Shown here in pieces: positions 23,719 through 32,991 of a stretch of DNA of 64,000 nucleotides (its first letter is position 1; each line of letters opens with the position of its first letter). Where the stretch lies: positions 6,882,001 through 6,946,000 of the forward strand of contig NZ_CP176395.1 of assembly GCF_046244365.1 (NCBI RefSeq), written 5' to 3'. The DNA comes from Paenibacillus_V sp046244365 (GTDB lineage: Bacteria; Bacillota; Bacilli; Paenibacillales; NBRC-103111). The position numbers and the translations under genes are program-made. The notes under the pieces were generated by a model. It was not told the origin of the DNA. It did no database searches and saw only the letters and a program-made list of their open reading frames with translations.

Positions 23719-25821
23719 CTATTTCGCCGACTGCATCCCGCGCTGCTCCTTATACTGCAGCTCGAAGAGCCTGTAGTACGAGCCGCGCTGCGCGAGCAGC
23801 TGGAAGTGATTGCCCATCTCGCGCACCTTTCCTTTGTGCATGACGATGATCTGATCGGCATGCTGGATCGTCGACAGCCTATGCGCGACGATCAGCGTCG
23901 TGCGGCCGCGCGAAATATTGTGCAGCGCATCTTGGACGACGAGCTCCGTTTCGGTGTCGATGTTCGACGTCGCTTCGTCGAGAATAAGAATTTGCGGACG
24001 GAAGGCGATCGCCCGCGCGAACGATAACAGCTGCCGCTGGCCGAGTGAAAGCGTAACCCCGCGCTCGCCGAGCGCCGTTCGCATGCCCTGCGGCTGCCTC
24101 GCGATAAACTCTTCCATGTGAACCATTCGTATCGCTTCATTCACCTGTTCGTCCGTGATCGCTTTGTTGTTGAGCCGGATATTCGACGCGATGTCGCCGG
24201 TGAACAGGAACACATCCTGCTGCACGATGCTGATCGTATAGCGGAGCTCGCCCAGCGGAATGTCGCGGATATCGATGCCGTCGAGCTTGATCGACCCTTT
24301 TTGCACGTCATAGAAACGGTTGATCAGCTGGATGATCGAGCTTTTGCCCGCGCCCGTCGCTCCTACGAACGCCACCGTCTGTCCCGGCGTAATGCGGAAG
24401 CTGACGTCCTTCAGCACCCAATCTTCGTCGTTGTAGGCGAACCATACGTTCTCGAACGCAATTTCCCCGCGCACCTGCTTCGGCAGGCTGACCGGCTTGG
24501 CGGCGTCGACGATCGACGGCTTCTCGTCCAGCATATCGAAAATACGCTCCGCCCCGACCATGGCGGTTTGAATTTGGTTATATTTCTCCGCCAGGCTCAT
24601 CAGCGGCTGGAAAAACTGCCGGATATAATGCGTGAACGCATAGACGACCCCGAACGTAACCGCGCCGTCGATTACTTTTACCCCGCCGTACCAGAGCAGA
24701 AGCGCTATCGAAACATTGCCAAGCATGCCGATCGCCGGGTGGAAAATCGAGTTGACGATCGTGCCGACCATCCCCGCCTTATAATTTTCCTTGTTGAGCT
24801 TGTCGAACTGCTCCCACTGCCGTTCCTCGCGGACGAACAGCTGGGTAATGCGGATGCCGGACAAATTTTCGGCGAGGAACGAGTTAAGTCTGGCCAAAAT
24901 AATTCGCGACCGCCGCTGCGCATTCCGGACGATATGCCGGTAGATCATCGTGAACAGCAGCAGCACGGGCAGTACCGCAAAGGCGAGCAGCGACAGCTTG
25001 ACGCTCATCTGCAGCATGATGACGACGATCCCGATGACGACGATCACGTCCTTGACCAGATTGACGACAACCTGGGAATACATCTGATTGAGCGATTCCG
25101 TATCCTGCGTGACGCGAACGACCAGCCGCCCTACGGGGTTCCGGTCGAAGTAGGACATCGACATCCGGCTTAAATGCTCGAACAGCTTTTGGCGTATGGC
25201 GAAAATAATGCTTTGTCCCGTATACTGCAGCAGATTGCTCTGTACATAGTTCAGTACGGCTGCCCCTACAACCGCCAGCAGAAAAAACAAGCCCAGCGAT
25301 ATAAAGCCCGTATAATCCTGCTTCCGGAATTGCTTAACGGCAGCTTCATCCAGCTCCTTCGCGGCAAAGCGTTCCGTTCCGCTCTCGATGACCGCGGCGC
25401 CGTTCTCTCGAACCAGCTTGATTTCCTCCTGCTTCGCGGGCAGCCAGCCGTCGATCATCCAGTAAGCGCCATCCGTTTCAAGGATTTGCTTACGCATTGC
25501 CAGTTCTCCGACCGCCGCCTTCTCCTCTTCCGAAACGCGCACGTAGGCATAGTCCCCATACACGACAGGGTCGCCTAGCTTTTCCAGCCGGTCCGCTTCC
25601 GCCGAAGGCATCGCAGCCATCGGTTTGTTGATGCCGTTGATATGCTCGTCGATCGCCATTTTCATTAAATACGGTCTGGCCAGATCGGCTACGACAATCA
25701 GGAAGGCCAGCGCGATACATAGCACGATCATTTTCCAATAGGGCTTCGCGAACGCCATCATTCTGACAAGCAGCTGCGAATCTTTTATGCCTACGACTTC
25801 TTTCTCCTTATGAATGCTCAT
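23719..25821 (-). CDS. Heterodimeric ABC multidrug exporter, catalytic-type subunit (YheH/BmrD-like)
   Basis: The 700-residue protein has six membrane helices and one ATPase domain: Walker A VGATGAGKSS (about 495), signature LSLGQRQLLSFARA, Walker B ILILDEATSNID with an intact catalytic Glu, and H-loop IVAHRLSTI. Between helices 1 and 2 (about residues 65-165) sits an unusually long, charged extracytoplasmic insertion, also known in YheH/BmrD. It overlaps the upstream gene by four bases (ATGA), so the two are translated together as a heterodimer. Start ATG 25821 follows GGGAGG. Drug or lipid efflux is likely. Confidence 0.9.
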   Translation of the reverse strand: MSIHKEKEVVGIKDSQLLVRMMAFAKPYWKMIVLCIALAFLIVVADLARPYLMKMAIDEHINGINKPMAAMPSAEADRLEKLGDPVVYGDYAYVRVSEEEKAAVGELAMRKQILETDGAYWMIDGWLPAKQEEIKLVRENGAAVIESGTERFAAKELDEAAVKQFRKQDYTGFISLGLFFLLAVVGAAVLNYVQSNLLQYTGQSIIFAIRQKLFEHLSRMSMSYFDRNPVGRLVVRVTQDTESLNQMYSQVVVNLVKDVIVVIGIVVIMLQMSVKLSLLAFAVLPVLLLFTMIYRHIVRNAQRRSRIILARLNSFLAENLSGIRITQLFVREERQWEQFDKLNKENYKAGMVGTIVNSIFHPAIGMLGNVSIALLLWYGGVKVIDGAVTFGVVYAFTHYIRQFFQPLMSLAEKYNQIQTAMVGAERIFDMLDEKPSIVDAAKPVSLPKQVRGEIAFENVWFAYNDEDWVLKDVSFRITPGQTVAFVGATGAGKSSIIQLINRFYDVQKGSIKLDGIDIRDIPLGELRYTISIVQQDVFLFTGDIASNIRLNNKAITDEQVNEAIRMVHMEEFIARQPQGMRTALGERGVTLSLGQRQLLSFARAIAFRPQILILDEATSNIDTETELVVQDALHNISRGRTTLIVAHRLSTIQHADQIIVMHKGKVREMGNHFQLLAQRGSYYRLFELQYKEQRGMQSAK

Positions 25822-27701
25822 CCGTTCGCACCTCCCCGCAGCATTTGCGGTCTAAGCTGGGACGAGGCCGGCATGGCGGCATCCTTCGGCTCTGCGGCCG
25901 CGGCGATATCCCGCTCCACGGCCCGAATGCCCGTACCGTCGGCGGTATCGGGGAAGCGCTCGGCTTCCTCGTCGAGCATTTGCTTGTGATACAAATCCGC
26001 GTATAGCCCTCGCAGCTGCAGCAGCTCTTCGTGCGTTCCCCGCTCCGCGATCGCGCCTTCCTCAAGCACGACGATTTGGTCGGCCGCCTTCACCGACGAG
26101 ATGCGATGGCCGATGATAATGGTCGTCCGGTCGTTCATCACCGAGTTCAACCCTTCCAGAATGAGATCCTCCGTAATCGTATCGACGGCAGATAAGCTGT
26201 CGTCGAAGATGAGGATGGAAGGCTTTTTGATCAGCGCCCTCGCAATGCTAACCCGCTGACGTTGGCCGCCGGATAGCGAAATCCCCCTTTCGCCGAGCGC
26301 CGTATCGAACCGGTTCGGAAACTCGACGATATTCTCGTATACTTGGGCAAGCTTCGCCGCATCCTCTACTTCATCCTCCGAGTACGGATTCGGATCGAAG
26401 CTGATATTGTCCCGGATCGTCGTGGAGAACAAAAATTGATCCTGCGGCACGATGCCGATCTGGCCTCTTAGCGTGCGAAGCGGTATTTGGTGAATATCTT
26501 GACCGTCGATGAAGACGCTGCCTACCGGCGGGTTGTAGAGACGGACAAGCAGATGGACAAGCGTGCTTTTGCCGCTGCCGACGCGCCCGACGATCGCCAG
26601 GCTGCTTCCCTTCGGAACCGACAAGCTGATATTTTTCAGGGAAGGCTCCTTCGCCTCCGGATAGTAGAAGGTCAAATCCCGTATGTCGATCCGTCCTTCG
26701 AGATGCTGAATCTCCGGCTTCGCCGCAACATCGTCCACCACCTCCGGCTCGGTTTCGAGAATGGAGGACAACCGCTCTTCGGAAGCGATTCCGCGCTGGA
26801 GCTGATTGACGACTTTGCCCAAGTTCTCGATCGGCCCCATCAGCAGAGATAAATACGTGTTGAAAGCGACGAATTCGCCCAGCGTTATCGTTCCTCTCAA
26901 GACAAGCACGCCGCCGAGCACGACCGAGATAAGGAAGCTCAGGCCGACGATGCCCGCGCTGAGCGCGCCGAAGAGCGAGTTGGAACGGACGAATCTTCTG
27001 TTCATCTGGACCGCATGCTGGTTATCCTTCGTAAAATGCTCGTGCTCCGCCTTTTCCTGTACGAACGCTTTGACGACGCGGATGCCGGCGATAAACTCCT
27101 GTACGCGGCTGGTCATATTCGAGACGGCCACCTGCATGTCGCTCGACTGCTGCTGAATCCGTTTGTTGAACCGGTAAGCCAAAATACTGAGCAGCGGCAG
27201 CGGCAGCATCGTCAGCAAGGTCAGCCAGCCGTTGACCGAGGACACCATAGCCAAAACGGTGAACGTGATCAGCACAAGCGCTTCCATTATGTTGAAAATG
27301 CCGTTCATCGTCACCTCGCGAATGACGCTAACGTCGCTGATCGCATGGGACATCAAATCGCCGATCCGCTGGTTATTGAAATACTGCGCCGAAAGCTTCT
27401 CCCAATGGGAGAACAGATCATTGCGGATACGCATTTCCAGCGTGCGGGAGAGCCGATATAACGAGATGCGGCCGGATGAACGAAAAATCGCTACGCCGAC
27501 CGCTACGGCAAGCAGCCATAATGCGAACGTGCCGGCATCCTCAATCGTGAGCCGGGTCTGCTCGAGACGATCCGTAAATTGTCCGAGAATGTTCGGAATT
27601 AACAGCTGAAGCAAACACGATATGGACAATAATGCAAAGCCGAGCAGATAAGGCCATCGTTTCTCTTTCATATAACCTAGAATTATTGCCCTTCTTTTCA
27701 T
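25818..27701 (-). CDS. Heterodimeric ABC multidrug exporter, degenerate-site subunit (YheI/BmrC-like)
   Basis: The 627-residue protein has a six-helix membrane domain and an ATPase domain with Walker A GRVGSGKST, a canonical signature LSGGQRQRVSIARA and Walker B ILIFDDSLSAVD. Here Asp replaces the catalytic Glu, and IIGHRISS replaces the usual H-loop start, so one ATP site of the dimer is non-hydrolytic, as in BmrC/TM287-type exporters. A tail of about 50 residues rich in Ala, Pro and Glu follows the ATPase. The start is set at ATG 27701 behind a G-rich site, rather than a GTG 72 bases upstream. It is the first gene of the pair. Confidence 0.9.
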   Translation of the reverse strand: MKRRAIILGYMKEKRWPYLLGFALLSISCLLQLLIPNILGQFTDRLEQTRLTIEDAGTFALWLLAVAVGVAIFRSSGRISLYRLSRTLEMRIRNDLFSHWEKLSAQYFNNQRIGDLMSHAISDVSVIREVTMNGIFNIMEALVLITFTVLAMVSSVNGWLTLLTMLPLPLLSILAYRFNKRIQQQSSDMQVAVSNMTSRVQEFIAGIRVVKAFVQEKAEHEHFTKDNQHAVQMNRRFVRSNSLFGALSAGIVGLSFLISVVLGGVLVLRGTITLGEFVAFNTYLSLLMGPIENLGKVVNQLQRGIASEERLSSILETEPEVVDDVAAKPEIQHLEGRIDIRDLTFYYPEAKEPSLKNISLSVPKGSSLAIVGRVGSGKSTLVHLLVRLYNPPVGSVFIDGQDIHQIPLRTLRGQIGIVPQDQFLFSTTIRDNISFDPNPYSEDEVEDAAKLAQVYENIVEFPNRFDTALGERGISLSGGQRQRVSIARALIKKPSILIFDDSLSAVDTITEDLILEGLNSVMNDRTTIIIGHRISSVKAADQIVVLEEGAIAERGTHEELLQLRGLYADLYHKQMLDEEAERFPDTADGTGIRAVERDIAAAAEPKDAAMPASSQLRPQMLRGGANG

Positions 27702-27915
27702 CCATTCCCCCCCAGTCCGGACCAGCAAAAACGCCGATTTTAACGGCATTCGGGCTATGTACCTTCTCTTCACGAAACCTTTACTTGTAAGGTTACAATG
27801 AATAACAAGAAGAAAACATGGATATCCTTACTCGAAAACATGGACTATATTACCATACCCCACAAAGGAAGGACTAGCCTACGAACGTTATTTCAAGCCC
27901 CCGTTCGGAGCTCCG

Positions 27916-28194
27916 CTACACTTTCCGAAACGCCCACACATGCGCCTTGGCGATGCCGCCCTCCACAAAATCATCGAGCCGCCTCCATGCGGAGCCGTCC
28001 GCTTCCGCTCGATCCGACTTTAGCTGCCTGTACGCTTCCTCGTCGGCAACGGTCCATATTTCCACGAACAGGGATTTCTGATCCGTTCCTTCATATAATT
28101 CGAATCCGGCCTGCTCGCGAATCGGCGTAATCCACTCCAGGTAGCTGTCCCTTTCGCTGTCCTTCACCCGGTATTCGGCAAAAACGGTGATCAT
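27916..28194 (-). CDS. ABM-type dimeric alpha-beta barrel protein
   Basis: The 92-residue protein starts MITVFAEYRVKD at ATG 28194 behind AAGGAG and has the strand-helix-strand pattern of the antibiotic biosynthesis monooxygenase/dimeric ferredoxin-like fold (FELYEGTDQKSLFVEIWTV, then a helix and AHVWAFRKV). Members are small monooxygenases or haem-related and stress proteins; no catalytic residue is decisive here. It lies alone between the exporter promoter region and the divergent yfhP. Function unknown beyond the fold. Confidence 0.75.
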   Translation of the reverse strand: MITVFAEYRVKDSERDSYLEWITPIREQAGFELYEGTDQKSLFVEIWTVADEEAYRQLKSDRAEADGSAWRRLDDFVEGGIAKAHVWAFRKV

Positions 28195-28331
28195 CTTCGC
28201 ATCGCTCCTTCTGTTTCCGTAATTTCCGCGCAATTTCGCGCTTGTTGCGGTTACGGATTTCATTTACAGCATAAAATGATACAATAAAAACAACACTACG
28301 TGTGAATCTCTACACCAGGAGGGATTATCGT

Positions 28332-29315
28332 TTGGATACCGGAACGCATTTAGTCATCGGTCTCGGTTTAGCCGGACTCGCTCACATCGACCCTGTAGTT
28401 GCCGCTGACTCCACTGTTTCGGCTGCCGTGCTGATCGGCACAGTGCTCGGTTCACAGGCGCCCGATTCGGACGGACTGCTCCGTCTTCGCGGCAACGCCA
28501 CTTACATCCGCAACCATCGCGGAGCGTCGCATTCGATACCTGCCGTCATCATTTGGACGCTGCTGATTACCGCCGCCTTAGTATTCGCTTTCGGCAGCTT
28601 GCCCGTGCTTCATGTGCTTGGATGGGTTTTCGTCGCAGTCGTCTTCCATGTTTTCACCGATCTGTTCAATACGTACGGCACGCAAGCGCTTCGTCCTTTC
28701 TCTGAAAAATGGGTGTCGTGGAATATCATTCACATTTTCGATCCTTTTATTTTCGGATCGCACCTGGTGGCTGTATTCTTATGGTCGATCGGCGCAGGCA
28801 AGCCGCAATATATTTTCCCTGTGCTGTACGGCTTAGTTGCGTTATACTACATTTGGCGGACCGTCGTCCACTATCTGCTCGAATCGAAGCTATACCAGAA
28901 GGACGCCAATTATTCGGTTGGCGACCGCTACTTCCTGATACCGACTTTCCACTGGTACGTATGGAACGTTGTCAAAAAGCAGGAAAACGGCGCTTTCGTT
29001 GTCGGCGAGTTCAAAAATAAGCAGCTCAAGTGGTACGATTCGGTTTCGTGCGCCTCGCATCCGGCCGTAGACGCGTCCAAAAGCCACGTGGATATCTCGT
29101 CGTTCCTGTATTTCTCCTCGTTCGCTTGCGCCGAGCTCAAGGAGCATCCGTGGGGCTACGAGGTTCGCTGGGTAGACGTCAGATACCGGCACCGCAAGCA
29201 GTATCCGTTCGTGGCCGTTCTGCTCCTCGATACGAAGCTACAGCCGCTCGACTCTTACGTCGGATGGCTGAGCGACTCCAGACTGGAGAAGAAACTTCGG
29301 GTAGGAACGCACTAG
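28332..29315 (+). CDS. yfhP: YfhP-family membrane-bound metal-dependent hydrolase
   Basis: The 327-residue protein starts at TTG 28332 behind AGGAGGGA; the length equals B. subtilis YfhP. The N-terminal half has about four membrane segments and the conserved polar residues of the LexA-binding, membrane-bound hydrolase family (DTGTHLVIGLGLAGLAH, QAPDSDGLLR, HRGASHS, HVFTDLFNTYGT). The His/Asp set could bind a metal. The C-terminal soluble half (about 220-327) is beta-rich. In Bacillus the gene neighbours mutY; here it does not. The substrate is unknown. Confidence 0.82.
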   Translation: MDTGTHLVIGLGLAGLAHIDPVVAADSTVSAAVLIGTVLGSQAPDSDGLLRLRGNATYIRNHRGASHSIPAVIIWTLLITAALVFAFGSLPVLHVLGWVFVAVVFHVFTDLFNTYGTQALRPFSEKWVSWNIIHIFDPFIFGSHLVAVFLWSIGAGKPQYIFPVLYGLVALYYIWRTVVHYLLESKLYQKDANYSVGDRYFLIPTFHWYVWNVVKKQENGAFVVGEFKNKQLKWYDSVSCASHPAVDASKSHVDISSFLYFSSFACAELKEHPWGYEVRWVDVRYRHRKQYPFVAVLLLDTKLQPLDSYVGWLSDSRLEKKLRVGTH

Positions 29316-29395
29316 CCGCATTCTATAATCGAATCGCTTCACCCTATCGCCGGCAACGGCGATTTCGTTTTGCCCTTTTGTTCCTAAACGGAAAT

Positions 29396-29433
29396 CAGGG
29401 CCCGGAAGGTGCTTATGCACCCTCCGAGCCCTG
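29396..29433. terminator. Terminator between yfhP and SASP gene
   Basis: A long GC-rich hairpin, CAGGG...CCGGAAGGTGC with TTAT loop and GCACCCTCCG...CCCTG, with one mismatched pair. It lies between convergent genes. No strong U run, so its efficiency is uncertain. Confidence 0.65.
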
Positions 29434-29503
29434 TGAACGATCGGTTTATTTTCATCGTAACCGTTCGGCGCCTAATGCCCCGCGCGGCTACAGGTGAAAA
29501 TGA

Positions 29504-29725
29504 TTAGCGCGTTTTGCCGCCCGAAATCGTTTGCTCGGCAATTTGTACAAGACGGCGAGTGATATTGCCCCCGAGTGCGCCTGCATCGCGGGAAGCCATA
29601 TAGCCCATGTAACCGTCTTGCGGGATTTGAATGCCCAGCTCTTGCGCTACTTCATACTTCATTTGGTCCAAAGCTTGGCTTGCTTGCGGAACGACAAGGC
29701 TGTTGCTGCTTCTCGAGTTTGCCAT
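29504..29725 (-). CDS. Alpha/beta-type small acid-soluble spore protein
   Basis: The 73-residue protein contains the two family signatures: KYEVAQELGI with IPQDGYMGYMASRDAG and GGNITRRLVQIAE. These proteins coat DNA in the spore core and are cut by the Gpr protease at the ELGI region during germination. Start ATG 29725 follows AAAGGAG. A sigma-G-like promoter lies 50-80 bases upstream. A second, closely similar copy is at 44533. Confidence 0.96.
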   Translation of the reverse strand: MANSRSSNSLVVPQASQALDQMKYEVAQELGIQIPQDGYMGYMASRDAGALGGNITRRLVQIAEQTISGGKTR

Positions 29726-29778
29726 AATAGGTCGTGCTCCTTTCAAACCTCGTGATGTATAGTGCAAGCTTGCAAACT

Positions 29779-29808
29779 TATTATGTTTCCGTTCCGAAAG
29801 AATATACA
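29779..29808 (-). promoter_or_regulatory. Sigma-G-like promoter of the SASP gene
   Basis: On the minus strand TGTATA (29808-29803), 17 bases, then CATAATA (29785-29779). This fits the forespore consensus (TGAATA / CATACTA), and the -10 is identical to that of the other SASP gene in the window. Confidence 0.75.
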
Positions 29809-29849
29809 CGCTATTTACAAAAACATTTTTCATTGAGGAGTCCTTGTTC

Positions 29850-30026
29850 ATGAACCGTTCCCAAGCTTTATTTTTCGCCGTTGTCGGTACCCTGCTGCTC
29901 GCTTCCATCGGCCTCGCTATCAGTTATAGAAACGTATGGCTCACGCTGCTGTGTTCGCTCGTCTCCATACTGTTTATCGGCATAGGGTTTATGTTCAAGG
30001 CGAAAGCCCGCAAGAAGCGCGGCTAA
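29850..30026 (+). CDS. YlaF-like (DUF5325) small membrane protein
   Basis: The 58-residue protein starts at ATG 29850 behind GAGGAG and has two membrane helices (about 6-25 and 30-48) and a strongly basic tail KAKARKKRG. Size and pattern resemble B. subtilis YlaF (DUF5325). Function is not known. It is divergent from the SASP gene and followed by a strong terminator shared with trpS. Confidence 0.65.
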   Translation: MNRSQALFFAVVGTLLLASIGLAISYRNVWLTLLCSLVSILFIGIGFMFKAKARKKRG

Positions 30027-30070
30027 GCCGGACAAGCACAAGCCTTGCAGAGCAGCCGTCCCAAATGACA

Positions 30071-30096
30071 AAGAGCCGTCCCTGAGGACGGCTCTT
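30071..30096. terminator. Bidirectional terminator between YlaF-like gene and trpS
   Basis: AAGAGCCGTCC pairs with GGACGGCTCTT around a CTGA loop. It lies 12 bases beyond the trpS stop and serves both convergent genes. Confidence 0.88.
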
Positions 30097-30108
30097 CTTA
30101 CTGCAGGC

Positions 30109-31095
30109 TTATTGCGGAAGGACGAAGCCCATCCGTTCCTTCGCTTCGCGAAGCAGCGGATTTGCCGCGGCTGCAGCCCGTTCCGCGCCTTTGCGCAGGA
30201 TCGAGGCAAGTTCCCCGCTCTCGCGTATTTCTTTATAGCGTTTCTGGATCGGCTCCAGCGTCGCCACGACATGCTCGGCCAAATCTTTTTTGAAGGCGCC
30301 GTAGCCTTGGCCCTCGTACTTGGCTTCGATTTCGTCAAGCGACATGCCCGAGCAATACGTATAAATGCTCATCAGGTTGCTCACTTCCGGCTTGTTTTGC
30401 GGGTCGTATTTGACCTCGCGCCCGGAGTCGGTCACCGCGCGGCTGAGCTTCTTGCGGATCACGTCCGGCTCGTCGAGCATCGCGATAAAGCTGCCCGGGT
30501 TCGGGTTGCTTTTGCTCATCTTTTTGGATGCGTCGTCCAGGGACATAATACGCGCGCCGACCTTCGGAATATAAGGCTCCGGTACCGTGAACAAATCGCC
30601 GTACCGCTGATTGAAGCGCTGCGCCAGATCCCGTGTCAGCTCCAAATGCTGCTTCTGGTCGTCGCCTACCGGAACGAGATCCGCATTGTAGACCAGAATA
30701 TCGGCAGCCATCAGAGCCGGATAAACGAACAATCCCGCGCCGATCGACTCCTTGCCGGCGGACTTCTCCTTGAACTGCGTCATACGCTCAAGCTCGCCCA
30801 TATAGGCAAGCGTCGTCATCAACCAGCCGAGCTCCGGATGGGCCGGGACATGTGACTGGAGGAACAACGCCGATTTATCCGGGTTAATCCCGCAAGCCAC
30901 GAACAAAGCCGCTACCGATTCGATCTGCTCGCGAAGAGCGGCAGGCTCCTGAGGAACCGTTACCGCATGCAGGTCAACCACCATGAAGAAGCATTCGTGA
31001 TCCTCCTGCAGCTTCACGAAATTTTGCAGCGCGCCGATGTAGTTTCCCAGCGTCAGCTGCCCGCTCGGTTGAATGCCTGATAGTACTCGTTTCAT
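30109..31095 (-). CDS. trpS: Tryptophanyl-tRNA synthetase
   Basis: The 328-residue class I synthetase charges tRNA-Trp. The HIGH-type motif appears as PSGQLTLGNYIGA (about 9-21) and the KMSKS loop as KKMSKSNPNP (about 192-201). The size is that of bacterial TrpRS. Start ATG 31095 is preceded by GGAGGCGAT. It is transcribed alone from a T-box leader and ended by the hairpin at 30071-30096. Confidence 0.97.
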   Translation of the reverse strand: MKRVLSGIQPSGQLTLGNYIGALQNFVKLQEDHECFFMVVDLHAVTVPQEPAALREQIESVAALFVACGINPDKSALFLQSHVPAHPELGWLMTTLAYMGELERMTQFKEKSAGKESIGAGLFVYPALMAADILVYNADLVPVGDDQKQHLELTRDLAQRFNQRYGDLFTVPEPYIPKVGARIMSLDDASKKMSKSNPNPGSFIAMLDEPDVIRKKLSRAVTDSGREVKYDPQNKPEVSNLMSIYTYCSGMSLDEIEAKYEGQGYGAFKKDLAEHVVATLEPIQKRYKEIRESGELASILRKGAERAAAAANPLLREAKERMGFVLPQ

Positions 31096-31117
31096 TGATT
31101 ATCGCCTCCTGATTTTG

Positions 31118-31470
31118 GTCCAAAACAATACAAAAAGGCCTCCCGCCGCAAGGGACGAGAGACCGTGGTGCCACCCTAATTCGCTTCCACCTCGCGCGTT
31201 CGAGCATCTGATGCGGAACGCATGACATCGCAGGCGGAAAGCCTTATCGCTCCGCTAACGGGGAGCTGCCGTTCAACCTACTGGCCGCATCGTTCGCCTC
31301 GCTTTGGACACGATGGCTACTCGGATGCCGTGTTCGGCTTTATGCTCAAGGACCCATTCGAAAGGCGCATCACACCGGCTTCTCAGCACCCCGGCTCTCT
31401 GAAGAGACGCATTCGCTTTCTACTCTTTCCTCTCAACGCAAAACAACTTATAAAATTACTACTCATTATA
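31118..31470 (-). promoter_or_regulatory. T-box leader of trpS
   Basis: On the minus strand the core AGGGTGGCACCACG (about 31167-31180) is followed by a terminator with TCGTCCC/GGGAGG arms and a TTTTTGT tail (to about 31125). The C after TGG pairs with the G discriminator of tRNA-Trp. A TGG triplet in CGAATGGGTCC (about 31355) sits where the specifier is expected and would read tRNA-Trp. AGAGAGCC of stem I is at about 31395. Confidence 0.92.
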
Positions 31471-31502
31471 CCCCGCGATTATAAAAAGTCAACAGCGTCC
31501 GT

Positions 31503-32552
31503 CTATCTCGCCGAAAATGCCGAATCATGGCGCACCGACGCCGCCTTGCGAATGCGGGCCAGCTTCTTCAGGCTGACGGACTTCGCGGTCTCCTGCGAAG
31601 CGGCAAACTCGCTCATGTATTCCGATAACGCTTCGTATGCCTGAAAATAGGCGAATACTTGCTGCAGATCGCGATGATCGGCATAACGGCGCTTCTCGTC
31701 CGGATGCAGCGAACGGAGCAGCATCGAGACCGGAGCCTTTTGACCGGCCAGCATCCGCTCTTGAACGTGGATCGTCAGCGTAATGGCTTGAACGAGCCGT
31801 TCGGCCTCCGGATGGTTCAGGTCCGCCTTCTGCAGCGCCTTGATCATATCGCGAATGCGCTCGACCATCGATTCGTACGTGTCGAACAGCGAAGCCGTCT
31901 CCGCCTCTTCTCCACGCCGCAGCCAGCGGTCTTCCCTAATGAGCTGGGAGACGGCCTTTCCCTTCTCGATATATGCCCGCACTTCTTCGATCTGGTCGCG
32001 CATGTAGGGCCGGTAGGGCGTCATTTTGTCGGTTTTCAGATCAAGCCGCACGTAGTGCAGCAGCACCCGGAGCATGCTCTCGGATTTCGCGAGCAGCACC
32101 TCCTCCCGTTCGCGGTGAACGGGCTTGATGATCACGTTGACGACCGTACCTACGATCATGCCGATGAGGACAAGCATGATCTGATTATAGGCCGCGCTCC
32201 CGGAAAGCTGGCTGAACGTCCCCATTGTATTGATCGTGACGATGACGGCAAGCTGAAGCGACCCGGTTCTTTTCAGCTTGATGTGGATGGCCATTACGAC
32301 GAAGGAAACGGCGGCGATCACGATCGACCAATTGCCGAACAGCTCGCATACGGCGATGCCGAACAGGGCCGCGAACAGTGCGCTGGCAATGTGCGACAGC
32401 GAATGGTGCAGCGAACGGAATACGGACGGCTGCACCGCAAGAATCGAAATGATGCCGGCAAAATGCGCCGGGTCCAAACGCAGCAAACGCGCCAGTGTAA
32501 TGCTGATAGCGACCGAGATGACGGTTTTGAGAACGCGAAGTCCGATGCCCAT
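31503..32552 (-). CDS. Aromatic acid exporter-family (ArAE/FUSC-like) membrane protein
   Basis: The 349-residue protein has about six membrane segments in the first 155 residues (LKTVISVAISITLARLLRLD, ILAVQPSVFRS, HIASALFAALFG) and a long helical cytoplasmic C-terminal part. This matches the ArAE_1/YgaE-type FUSC family seen in bacilli. The family includes exporters of aromatic acids, but the substrate here is unknown. Start ATG 32552 follows GAGGGGAG. It stands alone upstream of the trpS T-box region. Confidence 0.82.
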   Translation of the reverse strand: MGIGLRVLKTVISVAISITLARLLRLDPAHFAGIISILAVQPSVFRSLHHSLSHIASALFAALFGIAVCELFGNWSIVIAAVSFVVMAIHIKLKRTGSLQLAVIVTINTMGTFSQLSGSAAYNQIMLVLIGMIVGTVVNVIIKPVHREREEVLLAKSESMLRVLLHYVRLDLKTDKMTPYRPYMRDQIEEVRAYIEKGKAVSQLIREDRWLRRGEEAETASLFDTYESMVERIRDMIKALQKADLNHPEAERLVQAITLTIHVQERMLAGQKAPVSMLLRSLHPDEKRRYADHRDLQQVFAYFQAYEALSEYMSEFAASQETAKSVSLKKLARIRKAASVRHDSAFSAR

Positions 32553-32991
32553 AGCTGAATTTCTCCCCTCACCCAAATGTTTATGTTATATATATTAACA
32601 CAATATACGATAATGCAATACACGCGTCACGTTATCGTGATATTATATAACATATAAGTGACAATGGTCGGATTTCAAATTCGGCGATATACAATTGCTT
32701 GGTATATTAGGTTTGGACGATCGCATAGTATAGAGCTCGCTTGTAACGGGAAAATAATGCGGTCCGGGCGGTCCAAGTACCGTCCTTCGCTCCAGAAACG
32801 GGATCTGCTCTTCTTGCGAAATCGAGTCTTTTCCCGTTCGAGCCATCCATTGGCAGTACCGCCATGCTCTGCTACAATGGAAAAAGCAAGCTATGCAAAC
32901 GTGCACAATGCCCAAATACGGATGAAACCAAGCCTGTGCATGTCGTCGCTTTCCTTTACGGGCAACCATTTTCGAAGGGAGTTGTAAGAAG
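32553..32991. other. Intergenic region without recognisable gene
   Basis: About 440 bases between two divergent genes. I find no recognisable protein, RNA gene or terminator. The left end is AT-rich (TTATATATATTAACAC) and could hold the promoter of the membrane protein. The ribosome site AGGGAG of the epimerase lies at the right end. Confidence 0.5.
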
